Assembly: GCA_947166355.1 (NCBI GenBank)
Contig: CAMVDX010000021.1
Coordinates: forward strand, 1 to 40,997
Direction of reading: 5' to 3'
Source: an uncultured Treponema sp.
Lineage (GTDB): Bacteria; Spirochaetota; Spirochaetia; Treponematales; Treponemataceae
Length of the DNA: 40,997 nt
Shown: positions 32,791 to 40,997 of the stretch, piece by piece
Layout: each line of letters starts with the position of its first letter
How positions within the stretch are numbered: position 1 is the stretch's first letter
Made by a program: the position numbers and the translations under genes
The notes under the pieces: generated by a model
The model's database searches: none
The model's input: the letters and a program-made list of their open reading frames with translations, nothing else
What the model was told of the DNA's origin: nothing

Positions 32791-33906
32791 TTACTTAAAC
32801 GCCGCACTTACAGTTTTCAACTGTTCAATAATACTGATTTTCTGAGGACAATGCCCTTCGCAGTTTCCGCAGCCTATACATTCTGCCGGGTTACCGCTGC
32901 TTTTCAGAGTCTCATTATAATGCCACTTATAAGACGCAACACCATAACGCTTGCTCTCATTATAAAGCTCAAACATCCGCGGAATATTTATATTCTGCGG
33001 ACAGCCCCCGTTAGTTTCATCCACACAATAGCGGCAGCCCGTACATGGAATTGCGATAGTTGATTTTATCAGTTCAGTAGCTTTCTGAACACAAGCCTGC
33101 TCTTCTGCGTTAAGAGGAACAAAATCCTTCATATAAGACATATTATCTTCAAGCTGTTCCATATTGCTCATACCGCTAAGAACAACAAGAATATTATCCA
33201 GGCTCGCACAATAACGTACCGCCCAACTCGCAACACTGGCCTCAGGATTATAATCAGTAAAAACCTTTTTTGCATCGCCCATGATGTTTGCAAGACTTCC
33301 GCCCTTAATCGGTTCCATAATTGAAACAGGAATTCCATAACGGCAGCAAATCTCATAACACTTGCGGCTCTGAACATTGTCGCTTTCCCAGTCAATATAA
33401 TTTATCTGTAGCTGCACAAGTTCAACTTCCGGATGCTTACTTAAAATCTGTTCAAGAACCTCTGCACTGTCATGAAAACTAAAGCCCGGATGTTTAATTT
33501 TTCCTTCAGCCTTCATTTTCTGCATCCATTCAAAAGCACCAAGCTTTTCCGCAGTCTCAAACACATCCTTATTCAGGGCATGCAAAAAGTAATAATCAAA
33601 ATATTCTACACCGCACTTCTTCAGCTGCTCATCAAAAGTCTTTTGCAAATCGGCAGGGTCAGTCTTTCCCCACAAAGGCATTTTTGTAGTAACCTGAAAT
33701 TTTTCCCGCGGATATCTTTTTGCAACCAGTTCACCAAAAACCTTTTCAGAAAATCCGCCGTGATAAACCCACGCAGTATCAAAATAAGAAAAACCTTGAG
33801 CCATGTAAGCATCAATCATCTCGCGGGTCTTTTCCAAATCAATGTTTCCCCAGGTCTTATCTTCCGAATACGGAAGTCTCATCAAACCAAAACCAAGCTT
33901 CTTCAT
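32791..33906 (-). CDS. Aldo/keto reductase with two iron-sulfur clusters
   Basis: A 371-residue protein. The aldo/keto barrel comes first (LGFGLMRLPYSE, YFDTAWVYHGG with the catalytic Asp/Tyr, YFLHALNK), followed by a ferredoxin-like C-terminal part with CTGCRYC...GGCP and CIGCGNCEGHCP. This two-domain type is common in anaerobes and probably reduces or oxidises a carbonyl compound with ferredoxin-linked electrons. I chose the ATG at 33906 because CTGGAGGATTATT precedes it; the 23-codon upstream extension is repeat sequence. Confidence 0.92.
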   Translation of the reverse strand: MKKLGFGLMRLPYSEDKTWGNIDLEKTREMIDAYMAQGFSYFDTAWVYHGGFSEKVFGELVAKRYPREKFQVTTKMPLWGKTDPADLQKTFDEQLKKCGVEYFDYYFLHALNKDVFETAEKLGAFEWMQKMKAEGKIKHPGFSFHDSAEVLEQILSKHPEVELVQLQINYIDWESDNVQSRKCYEICCRYGIPVSIMEPIKGGSLANIMGDAKKVFTDYNPEASVASWAVRYCASLDNILVVLSGMSNMEQLEDNMSYMKDFVPLNAEEQACVQKATELIKSTIAIPCTGCRYCVDETNGGCPQNINIPRMFELYNESKRYGVASYKWHYNETLKSSGNPAECIGCGNCEGHCPQKISIIEQLKTVSAAFK

Positions 33907-33915
33907 AATAATCCT

Positions 33916-34030
33916 CCAGGAGGGGGAAGTCTCCCCCTGCGCTTCAGCCTCCTCGTTCGTTCGCCTTCGGCTCACTGCCTGCGGTGGCTTCCGCTACCCT
34001 CTCACCTGGGAGCTGCGCCCCCAAGCCCCT
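33916..34030. repeat. Dispersed GC-rich repeat
   Basis: GGGGGAAGTCTCCCCC, then a run containing CTCGTTCGTTCGCCTTCGGC and CTTCCGCTACCCT, then GGGAGCTGCGCCCCC. The last shared word and the flanking G-run palindromes match the repeat at 9121-9210. Confidence 0.65.
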
Positions 34031-34131
34031 GCTAAATATTATACGTCAGAAAAATAAATCCGTGTTGTAAAAAAATAGTTATAAATCGTATAAAGATTAT
34101 TATTGAAAAACCCGTACCAAAAATAAAACTT

Positions 34132-34584
34132 TTATTTACTCAATTTTTTCAAAAAAGCAGTACAGCCTTCCATTATATCATCATAAGTCTGGTCAAAATT
34201 TCCAGTATACCATGGATCAGCAATGTCTCGTGGTTTACCCGCAAAAGAAAGCAGGCGCACTATTTTGTGCTTCGGATCCGGAGCCCAGCAGCGATTCATG
34301 TAAAAAACATTTTCATCATCCATTGCAACAAGCCAGTCATACTTATCGTAATCTGCCTGAGTAATCTGGCGTGCCGCACGACGGCTGAACGGAATATTTT
34401 GCTCACGAAGCTTCTGCCGCGTTCCGTAATGCATATCATTACCGAGTTCTTCACGACTAGTCGCCGCAGATTCAATCAAGAACTCATTCTCACGACCAGC
34501 TCTTCGCACAAGCTCCTTCATAACAAATTCCGCCATAGGTGAACGGCAAATATTTCCATGACAAACAAAAAGAATTCTTACCAC
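34132..34584 (-). CDS. Low-molecular-weight protein tyrosine phosphatase
   Basis: A 150-residue protein of normal family length. The active loop is C8-x5-R14-S (VCHGNICRSPMAEF), and the general acid loop is DPWYTGNFDQTYDD. It removes phosphate from tyrosines of proteins or from small molecules; the target is unknown. No kinase gene is adjacent. Confidence 0.94.
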   Translation of the reverse strand: MVRILFVCHGNICRSPMAEFVMKELVRRAGRENEFLIESAATSREELGNDMHYGTRQKLREQNIPFSRRAARQITQADYDKYDWLVAMDDENVFYMNRCWAPDPKHKIVRLLSFAGKPRDIADPWYTGNFDQTYDDIMEGCTAFLKKLSK

Positions 34585-34589
34585 AAGAT

Positions 34590-34715
34590 TGCTCCAAAAG
34601 ACTCGAACGACCCCTCCAGTCGCAGACTTCCTGTCTGCTCCTTCCGGGCGTCTCCGCTAGTCACGTAATTTTCAAAGCCGACTTTCGGACTCGAACCCGC
34701 CTAAAATCGAAGAAG
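34590..34715. repeat. Dispersed repeat resembling tRNA fragments
   Basis: In minus-strand sense it contains GGCGGGTTCGAGTCCGAAAG, GGAGACGCCCGGAAGGAGC and the hairpin GCAGAC-AGGAA-GTCTGC. The GGTTCGAGTCC word resembles a tRNA T-arm but has no matching stems, so I treat it as part of a repeat and not as a tRNA. Confidence 0.55.
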
Positions 34716-34775
34716 CGTTAAAAACTGGGCTGCGACAGCGGGCCAGTTTAGCTTCATCGATGAAATGGCGTCCAT

Positions 34776-34809
34776 AAAAAAATACACTGAGACCGTTGAG
34801 AACTCAGTG
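34776..34809 (-). terminator. Terminator of the tRNA-Thr gene
   Basis: In minus-strand sense CACTGAG (34809-34803) pairs with CTCAGTG (34791-34785), followed by TATTTTTTT. It lies 11 bases after the tRNA. Confidence 0.85.
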
Positions 34810-34819
34810 CATAAATATG

Positions 34820-34892
34820 AGCCGACTAACAGACTTGAACTGTTTACCTGCGCGTTACGAGTGCGCTGCTCTACCGGGTGAGCTAAGTCGGC
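34820..34892 (-). tRNA. tRNA-Thr (anticodon CGT)
   Basis: Minus-strand cloverleaf: acceptor GCCGACT with AGTCGGC, D arm GCTC...GAGC, anticodon loop CTCGTAA giving CGT (reads ACG, Thr), T arm AACAG-TTCAAGT-CTGTT. The anticodon stem has one A-C mismatch next to the loop. CCA is not encoded. A terminator follows. Confidence 0.92.
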
Positions 34893-34929
34893 GAATAAAC
34901 TGGATTATAACAAAAACGAATCTATGTGA

Positions 34930-36171
34930 CTAGCGTTTTACGCCGCCACGTGTATCATATGTACGCTTCATATCGTTGATGTTGTTTACAATCATATAAT
35001 TATCATAAACTTCAATCTTACGGCGTTCAACAAACTTATTGATTTCATCACGCGTAACTTCGGCGCTTAAACCTGCCCAGTGAGCAACATCAGCGATAGT
35101 AACATTAAAGCGTCGCTGCTTTTCTGCTTCATTCATAACAGGATTCATTTCATCAAGCAGCATAAATACATCAGCAAGACGAGCCTGCAAATCCTTAACA
35201 ACAAGAATTCTAAAGCGGCGCTTCTGATCATAAATACGCTTACAGAAAAGCTTAAGAAGCAAGAGTGCCATCTGAGGGTTTCCTGTAATCAAAAGCTCAA
35301 AGTTTTCTTTATTGAATTCAAGACACTTTACACGACCAGCAGCCATACAGGTTGCAGAACGCGGAGAATTATCAAGAATTGCCATTTCACCAAAGAATTC
35401 ACCAGGTTTCAAAACATCAAGATTCTTCTTACTGCCGTTTACACATTTTACAAGCTGTACACGACCACTCTGAATCAAGTAGAAGCTGTCTCCAGGTTCA
35501 TATTCAGAAATAATAACTTCACCCGGCTCATAAGTTTTTGCAAAGCGTTCGAATGCAGGAAGAGAGAACAACTTGAGTGACGCATTTCCACCATCATCAT
35601 CAAACTCAACAGCAGCACCACGATTATGCGCAGCAAGCTTATCACTTCTAAGCTTTGAATCATTATATTTCTTTGCAACCTCATCTTTCTGCGGACTGTT
35701 TGGATATCTCTTAAGAAATTTCATGTAAACATCGCAGGCAGAACGATACTGTTCATCATCATAAAAACTTTTTGCTACAGCAAGCATACCAGACTGCTGG
35801 TCTTCCTGAATATTATTTAAAATTGATTCAGTCTTCTTATGAATCTGACGCAGCTGATTAGAAAATACACGAAGCATTTTCATAATCAAAGCTTTATTAT
35901 TACTAAAAAGAATTTCAAATTCCTGAATTGTAAGAGCAACAGCTACAGTAGGAACAAGTGCAGTAGCCGTTTCTTCACGACGGAAATGTCCAAGAGCAGA
36001 TTTTACACCAAAAAACTCACCACTCTTAACCTGCTCAGCAACTGGCTGTCCAGATTCAATATCTGTGCTTGTTAAGAGTACTGCACCTTGCTGCATAATA
36101 AAAATGCGTTCATCGTGGTCTCCCTCAAAATAGATGATAGACCCTTTTGTATATTGCATCGCTTTAGGCAT
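34930..36171 (-). CDS. Crp-like regulator with two cyclic-nucleotide-binding domains
   Basis: A 413-residue protein. The first cNMP domain spans about residues 5-110 (GSIIYFEGDHDERIFIMQQG). A linker with a short TPR-like stretch (AVAKSFYDDEQYRSACDVYM) follows. The second cNMP domain (GEVIISEYEPGDSFYLIQSG, GEFFGEMAILDNSPRSA) has the PRSA phosphate-binding cassette, and the winged-helix end (FNVTIADVAHWAGLSAEVTR) fits HTH_Crp. The first domain has a degenerate cassette and may not bind ligand. I chose ATG 36171 (MPKAMQYTKG) with AGGGG upstream over a TTG four codons earlier. Targets are unknown. Confidence 0.85.
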   Translation of the reverse strand: MPKAMQYTKGSIIYFEGDHDERIFIMQQGAVLLTSTDIESGQPVAEQVKSGEFFGVKSALGHFRREETATALVPTVAVALTIQEFEILFSNNKALIMKMLRVFSNQLRQIHKKTESILNNIQEDQQSGMLAVAKSFYDDEQYRSACDVYMKFLKRYPNSPQKDEVAKKYNDSKLRSDKLAAHNRGAAVEFDDDGGNASLKLFSLPAFERFAKTYEPGEVIISEYEPGDSFYLIQSGRVQLVKCVNGSKKNLDVLKPGEFFGEMAILDNSPRSATCMAAGRVKCLEFNKENFELLITGNPQMALLLLKLFCKRIYDQKRRFRILVVKDLQARLADVFMLLDEMNPVMNEAEKQRRFNVTIADVAHWAGLSAEVTRDEINKFVERRKIEVYDNYMIVNNINDMKRTYDTRGGVKR

Positions 36172-36246
36172 AACTTTATACAACCCCTTTTTTAGATATA
36201 GTTCCTACAACTTAACATTATATCACATATTTAAAAATTATGCTAT

Positions 36247-36252
36247 TATAAT
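36247..36252 (+). promoter_or_regulatory. -10 box of the PHP gene
   Basis: TATAAT only 3 bases before the ATG at 36256, no ribosome binding site and no clear -35 box. The message would start at or next to the ATG, so it is probably leaderless. Confidence 0.5.
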
Positions 36253-36255
36253 CTT

Positions 36256-37101
36256 ATGATTGATTTGCATGTTCATACTACAGCCTCAGACGGGCAATAC
36301 ACCCCTGCACAAATAATTCAAAAAGCTTCAGAAAAAAATCTAAAAGTAATAGCAATTACAGATCATGACACCTTTGCCGGTGTAAATGAAGCAATAGAAC
36401 AAGGCAAAAAATATGGATTAATAGTCGTCCCAGGAATCGAACTTAACATTTCCTTTCCAACCGGAGAATTTCATCTGCTTGGTCTTGGCATACATACTCC
36501 TTCTGAATCATTAAAATCAATAGTAGAAAATGTAATCAAAAACAGAAATGAAAGGAACAAACAGATTATCGAAAAAATGAATCAGGATGGCATTCCTCTT
36601 ACTATGGAAGAACTTGAACAGGATTTTCCTGCAACAGTTATCGGCCGTCCGCATTTTGCAGCAGAGCTTGTAAAACTTAAAGTTGTAAAAACCCGGCAGC
36701 AGGCCTTTGATCAATACCTGGCTCGCGGCCGCAAATGGTACGTTCCTCGAATTTGCACAAATCTCGACGAAGCAATTGTAGCAATCCGTGAAAGCGGCGG
36801 CGTACCTGTTGTAGCCCATCCAATGTCACTTTATCTTTCGTGGGGAAAACTGCCAGATTTCCTCACAGACTGCTATGAAAAAGGAGTTGCCGGAATAGAA
36901 GCCTTTCATCCTGGTGCACGTGTCACCGAATGCCTACGACTCGAAGAACTCGGACGCAAAATCGGTTTTATAATTACCGCCGGCAGCGACTTTCACGGCG
37001 AAAAAATCCGTGCAGACCGAAAGCTCGGTCACACCTGCGGCGATAAAAAAATCGACGACAAATATTATTATGAAGAATTACTGAAAGTCCTTACTCCTTA
37101 A
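36256..37101 (+). CDS. PHP-domain metal-dependent phosphoesterase
   Basis: A 281-residue protein of the YciV/RNase AM-like PHP group. Metal-binding motifs are present: DLHVHTTASDGQYTP at the N-terminus, ITDHDTFAG, PGIELN, AHPMSL and GSDFHG. Relatives remove nucleotides from 5' ends of RNA or hydrolyse 3',5'-bisphosphates. It is divergent from the cNMP-domain regulator and convergent with the sugar transporter genes. Confidence 0.9.
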   Translation: MIDLHVHTTASDGQYTPAQIIQKASEKNLKVIAITDHDTFAGVNEAIEQGKKYGLIVVPGIELNISFPTGEFHLLGLGIHTPSESLKSIVENVIKNRNERNKQIIEKMNQDGIPLTMEELEQDFPATVIGRPHFAAELVKLKVVKTRQQAFDQYLARGRKWYVPRICTNLDEAIVAIRESGGVPVVAHPMSLYLSWGKLPDFLTDCYEKGVAGIEAFHPGARVTECLRLEELGRKIGFIITAGSDFHGEKIRADRKLGHTCGDKKIDDKYYYEELLKVLTP

Positions 37102-37110
37102 TCTTAATTG

Positions 37111-37959
37111 CTATCCTTTAACAGCTCCACTCGTAATTCCCGAATAAATCTGCTTCTGACAAATTATAAAAACAATAAATGCCGGTATCATAGAAATAAT
37201 TACTCCGGCACAAATAAGATTGTACTTATTACCGAGCGGCCCAGTAAATGTATACAAAGAAATTGCAACTGTACGGATTTTTACATCCTGCAGATAAAGA
37301 TTTGCACAATAATATTCGTTATAACAGCTTACACCCTTTAGAATTAAACTTGTTACAGTCGCCGGCTTGAGTAGCGGAAGTATAATACTCCAGTAAATCT
37401 TAAAATATGAAGCTCCATCTATAATTGCAGATTCATCCAGAGAAACAGAAATATTTTCCATAAATTGAATAAATATATAGATAGAAATTACATCGGTTCC
37501 CATCATCATGATGATATATCCATACAGATGATTAATAAAACCAAGCTTACCCATTATAGAATAAACCGAAACCTGCATTGCAACACCAGGAAGAAGAGTC
37601 GCAAAAAGAAAGAGCCTGCGAATCAAAGTATTTCCAGGAAACTTAAACCGGTTCAGTATATAAGCAAGCTGTGAGCTTATAAGAATTGATCCCGCAAGAA
37701 CAAATACCAGAACTACCAGAGAGTTTAAAAATGCACGGCCCATTCCGGCAAGTGTAAAAGCATCAAGAAAATTCTTGAAATAAAACAGCTTTGGTAAAAC
37801 CATTACAGATGTCGACTGATACTCTTCTGTATTTTTAAGTGAAGTTATAATACAGGACACCAGAGGTAAAACTGTCCAGAATGCAAAAAATATCAGAATA
37901 AAATATTTAAGAAAAACTTGTACTACCGAAGCATTTTTTACTTTTTTTCCTGTCATCAT
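37111..37959 (-). CDS. Sugar ABC transporter permease, MalG type
   Basis: A 282-residue CUT1-family inner membrane protein with six helices. The ATPase contact loop reads ESAIIDGASYFKIYWSIILP followed by LLKPA. The start overlaps the stop of the partner permease (ATGATG with TGA inside), and AAAGGAG precedes it. No ATPase gene is in the cluster; a shared MsmK/UgpC-type ATPase elsewhere is likely. Confidence 0.92.
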   Translation of the reverse strand: MMTGKKVKNASVVQVFLKYFILIFFAFWTVLPLVSCIITSLKNTEEYQSTSVMVLPKLFYFKNFLDAFTLAGMGRAFLNSLVVLVFVLAGSILISSQLAYILNRFKFPGNTLIRRLFLFATLLPGVAMQVSVYSIMGKLGFINHLYGYIIMMMGTDVISIYIFIQFMENISVSLDESAIIDGASYFKIYWSIILPLLKPATVTSLILKGVSCYNEYYCANLYLQDVKIRTVAISLYTFTGPLGNKYNLICAGVIISMIPAFIVFIICQKQIYSGITSGAVKG

Positions 37960-38873
37960 ATAATATCTCCTTTTCCAGTTCCTGTATCTGCATTGCGGAA
38001 TGCGTATTTGAGCACAAGCTTTTGAATTATTGTCACAATAAAAATAATTAACAGAAGGAAAACAGCCATAGCAGAAGCAAGTCCAACCTTTTGACTTGTA
38101 TGAGCAACCTGATCCATAATAATAAAATATGTTCCTGTTCCATTTGCACCTTTTGTAATTACAAACGGAGGTTCAAAAGCACTCAAGGATCCCGTAATTG
38201 AAAGAATAATATTCAATGTAACAATTGTTTTTATGCTTGGAAGAATGATATGAAAAAACTGCTGAACTTTTGATGCTCCATCCAACTCAGCGGCCTCGTA
38301 AAGCTCCGCATCTACAGACATTATTGCGCCTATAAAAAGAACCATATTCTGGCCAAGATATCTCCATACAGAAGTTCCTACAAGTGAAACATTATTCAAT
38401 CCCTGAGTTTTAAGCCAGTACGGGAGACTTTCTATAGGAAATCCAAACCAGCTGAGTACTGTATCGAATACAAATCCGTGAGTAAAAAAGAACTTAAATA
38501 TAAAACCGATTGCGATACCATTTATAAGAAAAGGAAAAAACAATATTCCCTTAAATAAATTTCCAAGCTTTGTTTTAAAACTTAAAAGTGTTGCCAGGAG
38601 CAAGGCTAACACCAGCTGAACAACAGAACCACCCATGTAGTATAAAGACAGTTTTAGAGAATTAAAAATATCTTCTCTTGAAAATAAATCTTTATAATTT
38701 TTCAATCCTACAAAAGTACGCTCCCCAATATATTTCATTTTATAAAAACTGTAAGTTACCATTTCTCCAAAAGGAAGATAGGTAAATGTAAATAGTAATA
38801 ATAACGGAATCGTAATAAAAGCTAAAATTATTACCCATTTTGAATAACGAAGACTGATTTTTCTGATATTCAT
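37956..38873 (-). CDS. Sugar ABC transporter permease, MalF type
   Basis: A 305-residue CUT1-family permease with six helices, contact loop EAAELDGASKVQQFFHIILP. I prefer the ATG at 38873 (MNIRKISLRYSKW) because AAAGGA lies 8 bases ahead; an ATG three codons earlier sits directly on that site. It overlaps the downstream permease by 4 bases. Confidence 0.92.
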   Translation of the reverse strand: MNIRKISLRYSKWVIILAFITIPLLLLFTFTYLPFGEMVTYSFYKMKYIGERTFVGLKNYKDLFSREDIFNSLKLSLYYMGGSVVQLVLALLLATLLSFKTKLGNLFKGILFFPFLINGIAIGFIFKFFFTHGFVFDTVLSWFGFPIESLPYWLKTQGLNNVSLVGTSVWRYLGQNMVLFIGAIMSVDAELYEAAELDGASKVQQFFHIILPSIKTIVTLNIILSITGSLSAFEPPFVITKGANGTGTYFIIMDQVAHTSQKVGLASAMAVFLLLIIFIVTIIQKLVLKYAFRNADTGTGKGDII

Positions 38874-38899
38874 AAAATACATCCTTTATTAAAAGATGA

Positions 38900-38928
38900 C
38901 TGCGACTGACCTCACTTAACAGCCGCAG
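38900..38928 (-). terminator. Hairpin between binding-protein and permease genes
   Basis: In minus-strand sense CTGCGGCTG (38928-38920) pairs with CAGTCGCAG (38908-38900), with one G-U pair. Only a weak TCTTTT follows. Such hairpins often protect the binding-protein message and lower permease expression. Confidence 0.5.
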
Positions 38929-38978
38929 CCCAAAAAAAAACTTTCAGAAATATGTGTTATGAAATTCACAATTTGTGA

Positions 38979-40370
38979 TTAATATTTGATTTCCACACCT
39001 TCACTACTCTGAGCCTTAGACCAGGCTGCATTCCATTCGTCCATAATTGCATCAAAGCTCTTTGTACCATTTGCAGCATGCTCAATAATCTGCTGAACTT
39101 TAAGATTTCCACCTGCATTAATATTAAGCTCTGATTCAGAATTAAGTGCGTTGAACAAATCTGATTCGCCGGCTACCGCAGGATTATCTGAAACAAATTC
39201 AACATTATTTTCAGAGAAAGCTGCATAAGCGGCAGGATAGTTATTATCACCGGCAGCAATTGGAATACCACCTTCGTTATATGCAAATCCAGATTTTTCT
39301 GTAAACCACTTTACAAAAATCATAGCAGCATTTCTGTTATTTTCAGAAGCCTTTGCATTAATACCAAAACAGTAGTCAGGTCCTGCAGAAGCATACTGTT
39401 TTCCCTTAATAGTGATTGGAAATGACATATAACCTATATCATCCGGATTAGGACCAGCACCCTGCATCTGTGTAAATGCCCATGATCCAAGAACCATAGT
39501 TCCGATTTCGCCACGGTTAATCATGCCCTTACAGCCTTCCCAGTCTGTTGTTGTATAATCATCTTCGATAAGCTTGTTTGCGGCAGCATCATAAAGAACT
39601 TTGTATACAGCATAAGCGTGTGTACCATCCCCATAATTCTTAAATGGATTTTTAGTATGAAGCAGAACGTTGTTCATATAATCTGCATCACCTGTAGCAG
39701 AACCGCCAAGGTAAGCATCCCAAGCTCCCATTGTCCAGCCAGCGGCATAGTTAGTATAAAGAGGAATTGCATTAGTCTTTTCTTTGATAAGCTTTAATGC
39801 TTCGATAAATTCATCTGTTGTTTTTGGCAGTTTTGTGATTCCAGCCTGCTTAAAAACTTTTTTATTGTAAAGAACACCCTGAGCATTTCCTGTTGATGGA
39901 ATACCGTATACCTGATTATCATATTCCCAGTTTGTAGCAAATTTAATCTGTTTTTCCATTGTTTTGAGATCACCAAAGGAAATAAAATAATTTGACAGTT
40001 CTTTTTTATCAATCGCAGGAATCATCATGATATCGCCCCAGTCTCCACCCTGAAGTCTCAAAAGAGCGATACTTGCATAATCTGTAATTCCTTCAATTTC
40101 CACTTTAATGTTTGGATACAACTTATTGAATTCTGCCAGATACTTTGCAAAGGTAACTCCTGTATAACTATCCTGAAGCATATCTGTACGATGGGTAAGA
40201 AGTTTGATAGTTGCAGAAATATCCGAACCGGTTTTTCCAAGCTCAACTTGTGAATAATTTAAAACGCCGGTTGACGAAGCTTTTGTCTGTTCTTTTTTCG
40301 AACATGATGTCAAAGATAACATTGCTGTTATAGCAGCAGCAACTGATATAACTTTTAATAACTTTTTCAT
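38979..40370 (-). CDS. Sugar-binding lipoprotein of CUT1 ABC transporter
   Basis: A 463-residue family 1 extracellular solute-binding protein. Signal peptide with lipobox SLTSC (Cys23). Body motifs include FNKLYPNIKVEIEGI, YGIPSTGNAQGVLYNKKVFK, and GTMVLGSWAFTQMQ, typical of MalE/UgpB-like proteins; KWFTEKSGFAYNEGGIP is near the end. AGGAGG lies ahead of the ATG. It is the first gene of the leftward operon. The sugar is not readable from sequence. Confidence 0.94.
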   Translation of the reverse strand: MKKLLKVISVAAAITAMLSLTSCSKKEQTKASSTGVLNYSQVELGKTGSDISATIKLLTHRTDMLQDSYTGVTFAKYLAEFNKLYPNIKVEIEGITDYASIALLRLQGGDWGDIMMIPAIDKKELSNYFISFGDLKTMEKQIKFATNWEYDNQVYGIPSTGNAQGVLYNKKVFKQAGITKLPKTTDEFIEALKLIKEKTNAIPLYTNYAAGWTMGAWDAYLGGSATGDADYMNNVLLHTKNPFKNYGDGTHAYAVYKVLYDAAANKLIEDDYTTTDWEGCKGMINRGEIGTMVLGSWAFTQMQGAGPNPDDIGYMSFPITIKGKQYASAGPDYCFGINAKASENNRNAAMIFVKWFTEKSGFAYNEGGIPIAAGDNNYPAAYAAFSENNVEFVSDNPAVAGESDLFNALNSESELNINAGGNLKVQQIIEHAANGTKSFDAIMDEWNAAWSKAQSSEGVEIKY

Positions 40371-40548
40371 TAAAATACCTCCTAACTAATTTTAATGTTT
40401 TTTAAGTTATTTTAAGTATATCATTAACTTTTTTTAAAGCAATTTTTATTTTGTTTTTTTACTTAATATTAATCGTTTAACTTACGCATTTTTTAGGCTT
40501 TTTAAAGGTTTATTCAAAATTTATTCGATTTCTATTAAATTTCAGAAT

Positions 40549-40997
40549 TCGATTCGCATCGGGAAAGTAAAAAACACCGTCATTGCGAGCGCAGCGAAGC
40601 AATCCACATGAACAGATTGCTTCGTCTCTACGTTCCTCGCAATGACGGTTAAACAAAAAAAAGTCAGCGACGGGAAGCTCAGCTTCCCACCCCCATTAGT
40701 CGGATGAGCCTAAACAAGGCTCCACTGGAGCCTTGTTTTTAACGGCTCTCCGATTAAGGGTCTACTATCTACGTTCGCTGGCGCTCACTACCGAGTTTGA
40801 GAGCAGGCTCTCAAACTCGCTTTCATTTCCAGAAGTTTTTTCCCTATACAGTCTCATAAAATATTTACAGAATTCGGTTCGTCCCGGGAAAGATTTGCCG
40901 CCGGCCCGTAAGTTTTAAAAACTCTGAAAATAATTTTAAACAAAAAAAAAGCCAGCGACTTTCTACTTTCCCGGGACGAACCCAGTATCATCGACGT
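40549..40997. repeat. Nested palindromic repeat cluster
   Basis: The 627-base gap after the sugar operon is full of repeats. A 74-base hairpin has 14-base ends ACCGTCATTGCGAG (40576-40589) and CTCGCAATGACGGT (40636-40649). A perfect hairpin AAACAAGGCTCCA-C-TGGAGCCTTGTTT is at 40712-40738. A 107-base unit has 17-base ends GGTTCGTCCCGGGAAAG (40876-40892) and its complement (40966-40982). Two copies of a head (TTCGRTTCG...CGGGAAAG) and tail (AAACAAAAAAAAG-CAGCGAC) bracket these units. No gene is supported. Confidence 0.75.

Noticed and set aside
34670..34705. tRNA-like T-arm word GGTTCGAGTCC
   Set aside because: No acceptor, D or anticodon stems can be paired around it; it belongs to a repeat.

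Overview
The window looks like a chromosome segment of an anaerobic, host-associated spirochete, most likely a gut or rumen Treponema. Supporting signs are a trans-2-enoyl-CoA reductase (Ter/FabV) of the Treponema denticola type, spirochete-style lipoproteins with TSC lipoboxes, a tandem cyclic-nucleotide-binding regulator, a CstA transporter and phosphotransacetylase typical of a fermenter, and many dispersed hairpin repeats between genes. The species is an inference, not a search result.

Layout. 1-1023: the downstream end of a type I-C-like CRISPR array (16 repeats, 15 full spacers, cas genes not in view). 1195-5878: two XRE regulators (one fused to an AbrB domain), a DUF1848 protein, an acyltransferase-3 membrane protein and a YfiH/PgeF-family enzyme. 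5919-9050: a pyrimidine operon read leftwards, pyrB-pyrI-(palindromic repeat)-pyrC. 9254-12770: an AT-rich defence or addiction cluster with a compact type IIG restriction-methylation enzyme, a divergent controller-like XRE protein, a convergent type I toxin-antitoxin locus built like the plasmid par/Fst locus, and a DUF3791 protein. 13019-19226: Ter, a response regulator and a hybrid histidine kinase, then FabF.

19487-24249: a probable sulfur-scavenging operon (YezD, lipoprotein binding protein, radical SAM protein, FMN split-barrel protein, ABC permease, ABC ATPase) preceded by an inverted repeat. Nearly the same inverted repeat overlaps the promoter of a YeiH-family gene at 30998, so the two units probably form one regulon. 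24388-30409: a membrane SpoIIE-type phosphatase, a strongly structured element between convergent genes, CstA with a leader that ends in a terminator abutting its ribosome binding site, a small unknown gene with an operator-like inverted repeat, and pta with a candidate small RNA upstream. 32791-36171: an iron-sulfur aldo/keto reductase, a low-molecular-weight tyrosine phosphatase, tRNA-Thr(CGT) and a double cNMP-domain regulator. 36256-40370: a PHP phosphoesterase and a leftward sugar ABC operon (binding protein, two permeases, no ATPase). 40371-40997: a cluster of nested palindromic repeats.

The strongest candidates for something undescribed are the Fst-like type I toxin-antitoxin locus (12082-12416), the radical-SAM sulfur operon with its shared operator, the attenuator-like leader of cstA (28426-28583), and the multi-arm structured element at 26541-26710.
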